From the NCBI GenBank assembly GCA_026770585.1, contig MU647197.1:144178-158026 (forward strand): DNA of 13,849 bases, in the 5' to 3' direction. The notes beneath the pieces are model-generated. The model was not told the origin of the DNA and made no database searches. It saw nothing but the letters and a program-made list of their open reading frames with translations. Shown here one piece after another: positions 12,556-13,849 of the stretch. Position 1 is the stretch's first letter; each line of letters starts with the position of its first letter. A program made the translations under genes and the position numbers. This stretch comes from Baffinella frigidus (Eukaryota; Cryptophyceae; Cryptomonadales; Baffinellaceae).

Positions 12556-12678
12556 CTACAGGGGTACCTCGATTACAAGAAAACGCCTCCCCGTAGGGCC
12601 CTACAGTAGGCCTTTGCCTAGGGCCCTATGGTCGTCCTAGGGGGGTGGCGTTTTCTTGTAATCGAGGTACCCCTGTAG
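12556..12678. mobile_element. CAGGGGTACC TIR family, copy 2
   Basis: Arms TACAGGGGTACCTCGATTAC then AAGAAAACGCC. The centre is like copy 1 (CCCTACAGTAGGCC, CCTAGGGCCCTATGGTCG). TAGGGTCCTA stands on both sides, which could be a longer target duplication or part of a host element, since this string is itself nearly palindromic. Confidence 0.85.
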
Positions 12679-12799
12679 GGTCCTATGCTCAGCAAAGTAA
12701 CTGAGCAAACCGAGTAAAGGGACTCACGCAAAGACAAGACCCCCCGGGGGGGCTTGATGTGATCCGAAAGGAAGCATGGCCTTTCCACAGAGCAAGTTC

Positions 12800-12980
12800 C
12801 GGTGTCCGCCTATGTTGGGAGCTCGAAGAACCTCAAGGACCTAAAGGTCCCGCACCCTCACCCCCACACAACCCATCTCACCTGCTGGAATCTTGTTTCC
12901 TCTGGGGTATCCGTGGTTGACGCTCATGTCCGCCTATGTTGGGAGCTCGAAGAACCTAACGGACCTAAAGGACCCCCCCG
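12800..12980 (+). repeat. Direct repeat of about 46 bp
   Basis: TGTCCGCCTATGTTGGGAGC then TCGAAGAACCT, ending GGACCTAAAGG, at 12803-12847 and 12928-12973. The open frames over it (SAYVGSSKNL) reflect the duplication, and there is no evidence of a gene. The flanks share the CCCGTCCGGCACC string also seen at 13741. Confidence 0.65.
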
Positions 12981-13027
12981 TGCCCGTCCGGCACCCTAGG
13001 ACCCTCACGAGGACCCAACATTCGGCC

Positions 13028-13151
13028 TACAGGGGTACCTCGCTCATAAGAAACCGCCCCCCCCCCCTAGGACCACCATAGGACCCTAGGCATAGGCCTA
13101 CTGTAGGGTCCTACGGGGCGGCGGTTTCTTATGAGCGAGGTACCCCTGTAT
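13028..13151. mobile_element. CAGGGGTACC TIR family, copy 3 (centre inverted)
   Basis: The same arms as copy 1, including CTCATAAGAAACCGCC. The centre is in the opposite orientation (CCATAGGACCCTAGGCATAG, CCTACTGTAGGGTCC). Flanked by TA. The upstream AGGACCCAACATTCGGCCTA recurs at 13560. Confidence 0.85.
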
Positions 13152-13253
13152 CCATCCCTCAAGTGGCGAGTAGGCTCATGCACCCTACCGTAGGGCCCTA
13201 GGACCTGCCCAGGACCTGTCGGGGGTCAACTTTGACCACTTAAGGGATACATG
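13149..13253 (-). mobile_element. CCCTTAAGTGG TIR family, copy 3 (reverse)
   Basis: TATCCATCCCTCAAGTGG at one end and CCACTTAAGGGATA at the other. The body is the reverse complement of copies 1 and 2 (CACCCTACCGTAGGGCCCTA, GGACCTGCCCAGGACCT). It abuts the preceding CAGGGGTACC element directly, sharing the TA. Confidence 0.75.
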
Positions 13254-13334
13254 TAGCCCGACGGTGGTCCTAGGGGGGGAGGGAGGTTCATCAGTGTGCG
13301 TCACTTGCCCGTTTCAATCTCACGCAAAAAAAGA

Positions 13335-13464
13335 GAGATTGATAATTTATTGCCAAACAACCAGCGTCAGCGCCGCACATGCTCGACGCATTGTGCCGCT
13401 CCTGTACCCTGTGTCGGCCGCTCATACGAGCATTTTGCGGATGGATTCTAACTCCTCCTCCTAC
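13335..13464 (+). mobile_element. SINE-like element, copy 5
   Basis: 130 bp with GAGATTGATAATTT to CCTCCTAC, in the GCTCGACGC subfamily. The flanks ATCTCACGCAAA (13317-13328) and ATTTCACGCAAA (13466-13477) form a 12-bp target duplication with one mismatch. Confidence 0.8.
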
Positions 13465-13504
13465 GATTTCACGCAAAGAAGGCTCTCCCCCCGTCCACCT
13501 CCCT

Positions 13505-13553
13505 AGAGTTTAGGGTTTGGGGTTTGGGGTTTGGGGTTTGGGGTTTAGGGTTT
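13505..13553. repeat. G-strand telomere-like run
   Basis: GTTTAGGGTTTGGGGTTTGG and on: TTTGGGG and TTTAGGG units in the reverse orientation relative to the main arrays. Confidence 0.75.
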
Positions 13554-13555
13554 AG

Positions 13556-13675
13556 GGTTAGGACCCAACATTCGGCCTATGGTGGATACGACTTCGTACC
13601 AACAGTCGGACTATCCAGCCCTCCGGTGGTCCTAGGGGATGGGCGGCTCTATGTGAGCAAGGCAACCCTGTAATT
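13556..13675. repeat. Degenerate CAGGGGTACC-family remnant
   Basis: TAGGACCCAACATTCGGCCT repeats the left flank of copy 3. The end GGTGGTCCTAGGGG, then CTATGTGAGCAAGGCAACCC and TGTA, matches a decayed right arm of the family. Confidence 0.5.
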
Positions 13676-13694
13676 ACATGTCGCCCTGAACCCT

Positions 13695-13849
13695 AAACGC
13701 TCTGTAAAGCGACTCACGCAAAGAAAACTCCCCCCCCCTGCCCGTCCGGCACCACCGCACCCCCAACCTCGCTCCCCCCCCCCCCCCCCCCCCCAGATGA
13801 ATCGTCTGCCTCGATCCACGATGACGCCTCCCCCCCCCCCCCCCCCCCC
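13695..13849. other. C-rich end with two long poly-C runs
   Basis: No gene. GACTCACGCAAAG is shared with 12721. Poly-C runs occupy 13774-13794 (21 C) and 13830-13849 (20 C, to the window end). Such runs at a sequence end often mark assembly limits. Confidence 0.5.

Noticed and set aside
12802-13081. Frames with repeated SAYVGSSKNL
   Set aside because: They come from a 46-bp direct repeat in transposon-rich DNA. The two copies lead into different frames and no domain is visible.

Overview
The window looks like nuclear DNA of a microbial eukaryote, most likely an alga. The main reasons are plant-type telomere-like repeats (CCCTAAA, with CCCGAAA, CCCTGAA and CCCCAAA variants) throughout, spliceosomal GT-AG exon borders, and dense miniature inverted-repeat transposons. 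Cryptophyte and dinoflagellate genomes are the lineages I would check first, but the sequence does not settle the lineage. There are no bacterial-type genes, tRNAs or rRNAs, and no long credible ORF. Most open frames are read-through of telomeric repeat (peptides of the GFRVQG type) or of transposons.

The main content is a broken-up ankyrin-repeat (ANK) gene region on the + strand. The ANK pieces are micro-exons set in introns made largely of telomere-like repeat. One ~33-residue ANK repeat is usually split in two. Exon type A is about 52 nt, starts in phase 0, carries the ADVxAxDxxGxTPLHxA half, and ends one base into a codon. Exon type B is 38-50 nt, begins with the remaining two bases, carries the GHxxVVxLLLDAG half, and ends at GGG|GT. 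Ten exons can be joined in one consistent frame: 43-147, 321-370, 617-668, 1721-1791, 1984-2020, 2198-2235, 4582-4633, 5002-5048, 6870-6968 and 8189-8237. Together they are 600 nt, or about six ANK repeats. A possible terminal exon starts at 11201. Additional A and B pieces are duplicated, truncated or split by transposons, so the locus is either a gene with many alternative or decayed exons or a decaying array.

Layout: 1-2240 holds ANK exons, telomeric introns and two hairpin transposons. 2245-3171 is a transposon cluster ending in a B exon split by a SINE-like element. 3172-4581 is telomeric repeat, foldback elements and A-exon fragments. 4582-5048 is a clean A/B exon pair whose intron holds a phased 27-bp minisatellite. 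5055-5896 is transposons. 5941-6968 is a tandem duplication around an A exon, ending in one complete unsplit ANK exon. 6969-8290 is foldbacks, a SINE-like copy and ANK fragments. 8291-9292 is a 242-bp-period duplication, a 34-bp tandem array and a hairpin transposon inside an A exon. 9296-11195 is a ~1.9 kb degenerate telomeric array. 11201-12361 holds B-type remnants. 12174-13849 is nested inverted-repeat transposons and ends in poly-C.

The mobile component is rich. It includes a 129-131 bp SINE-like element in five near-identical copies with 10-12 bp target duplications, a three-copy TIR family starting CAGGGGTACC, a three-copy TIR family with CCCTTAAGTGG ends, and several single foldbacks that share inner cores while having different ends. 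At least three insertions lie inside ANK exons with recognisable target duplications. One of these, at 807-1014, could be spliced out exactly as an intron.
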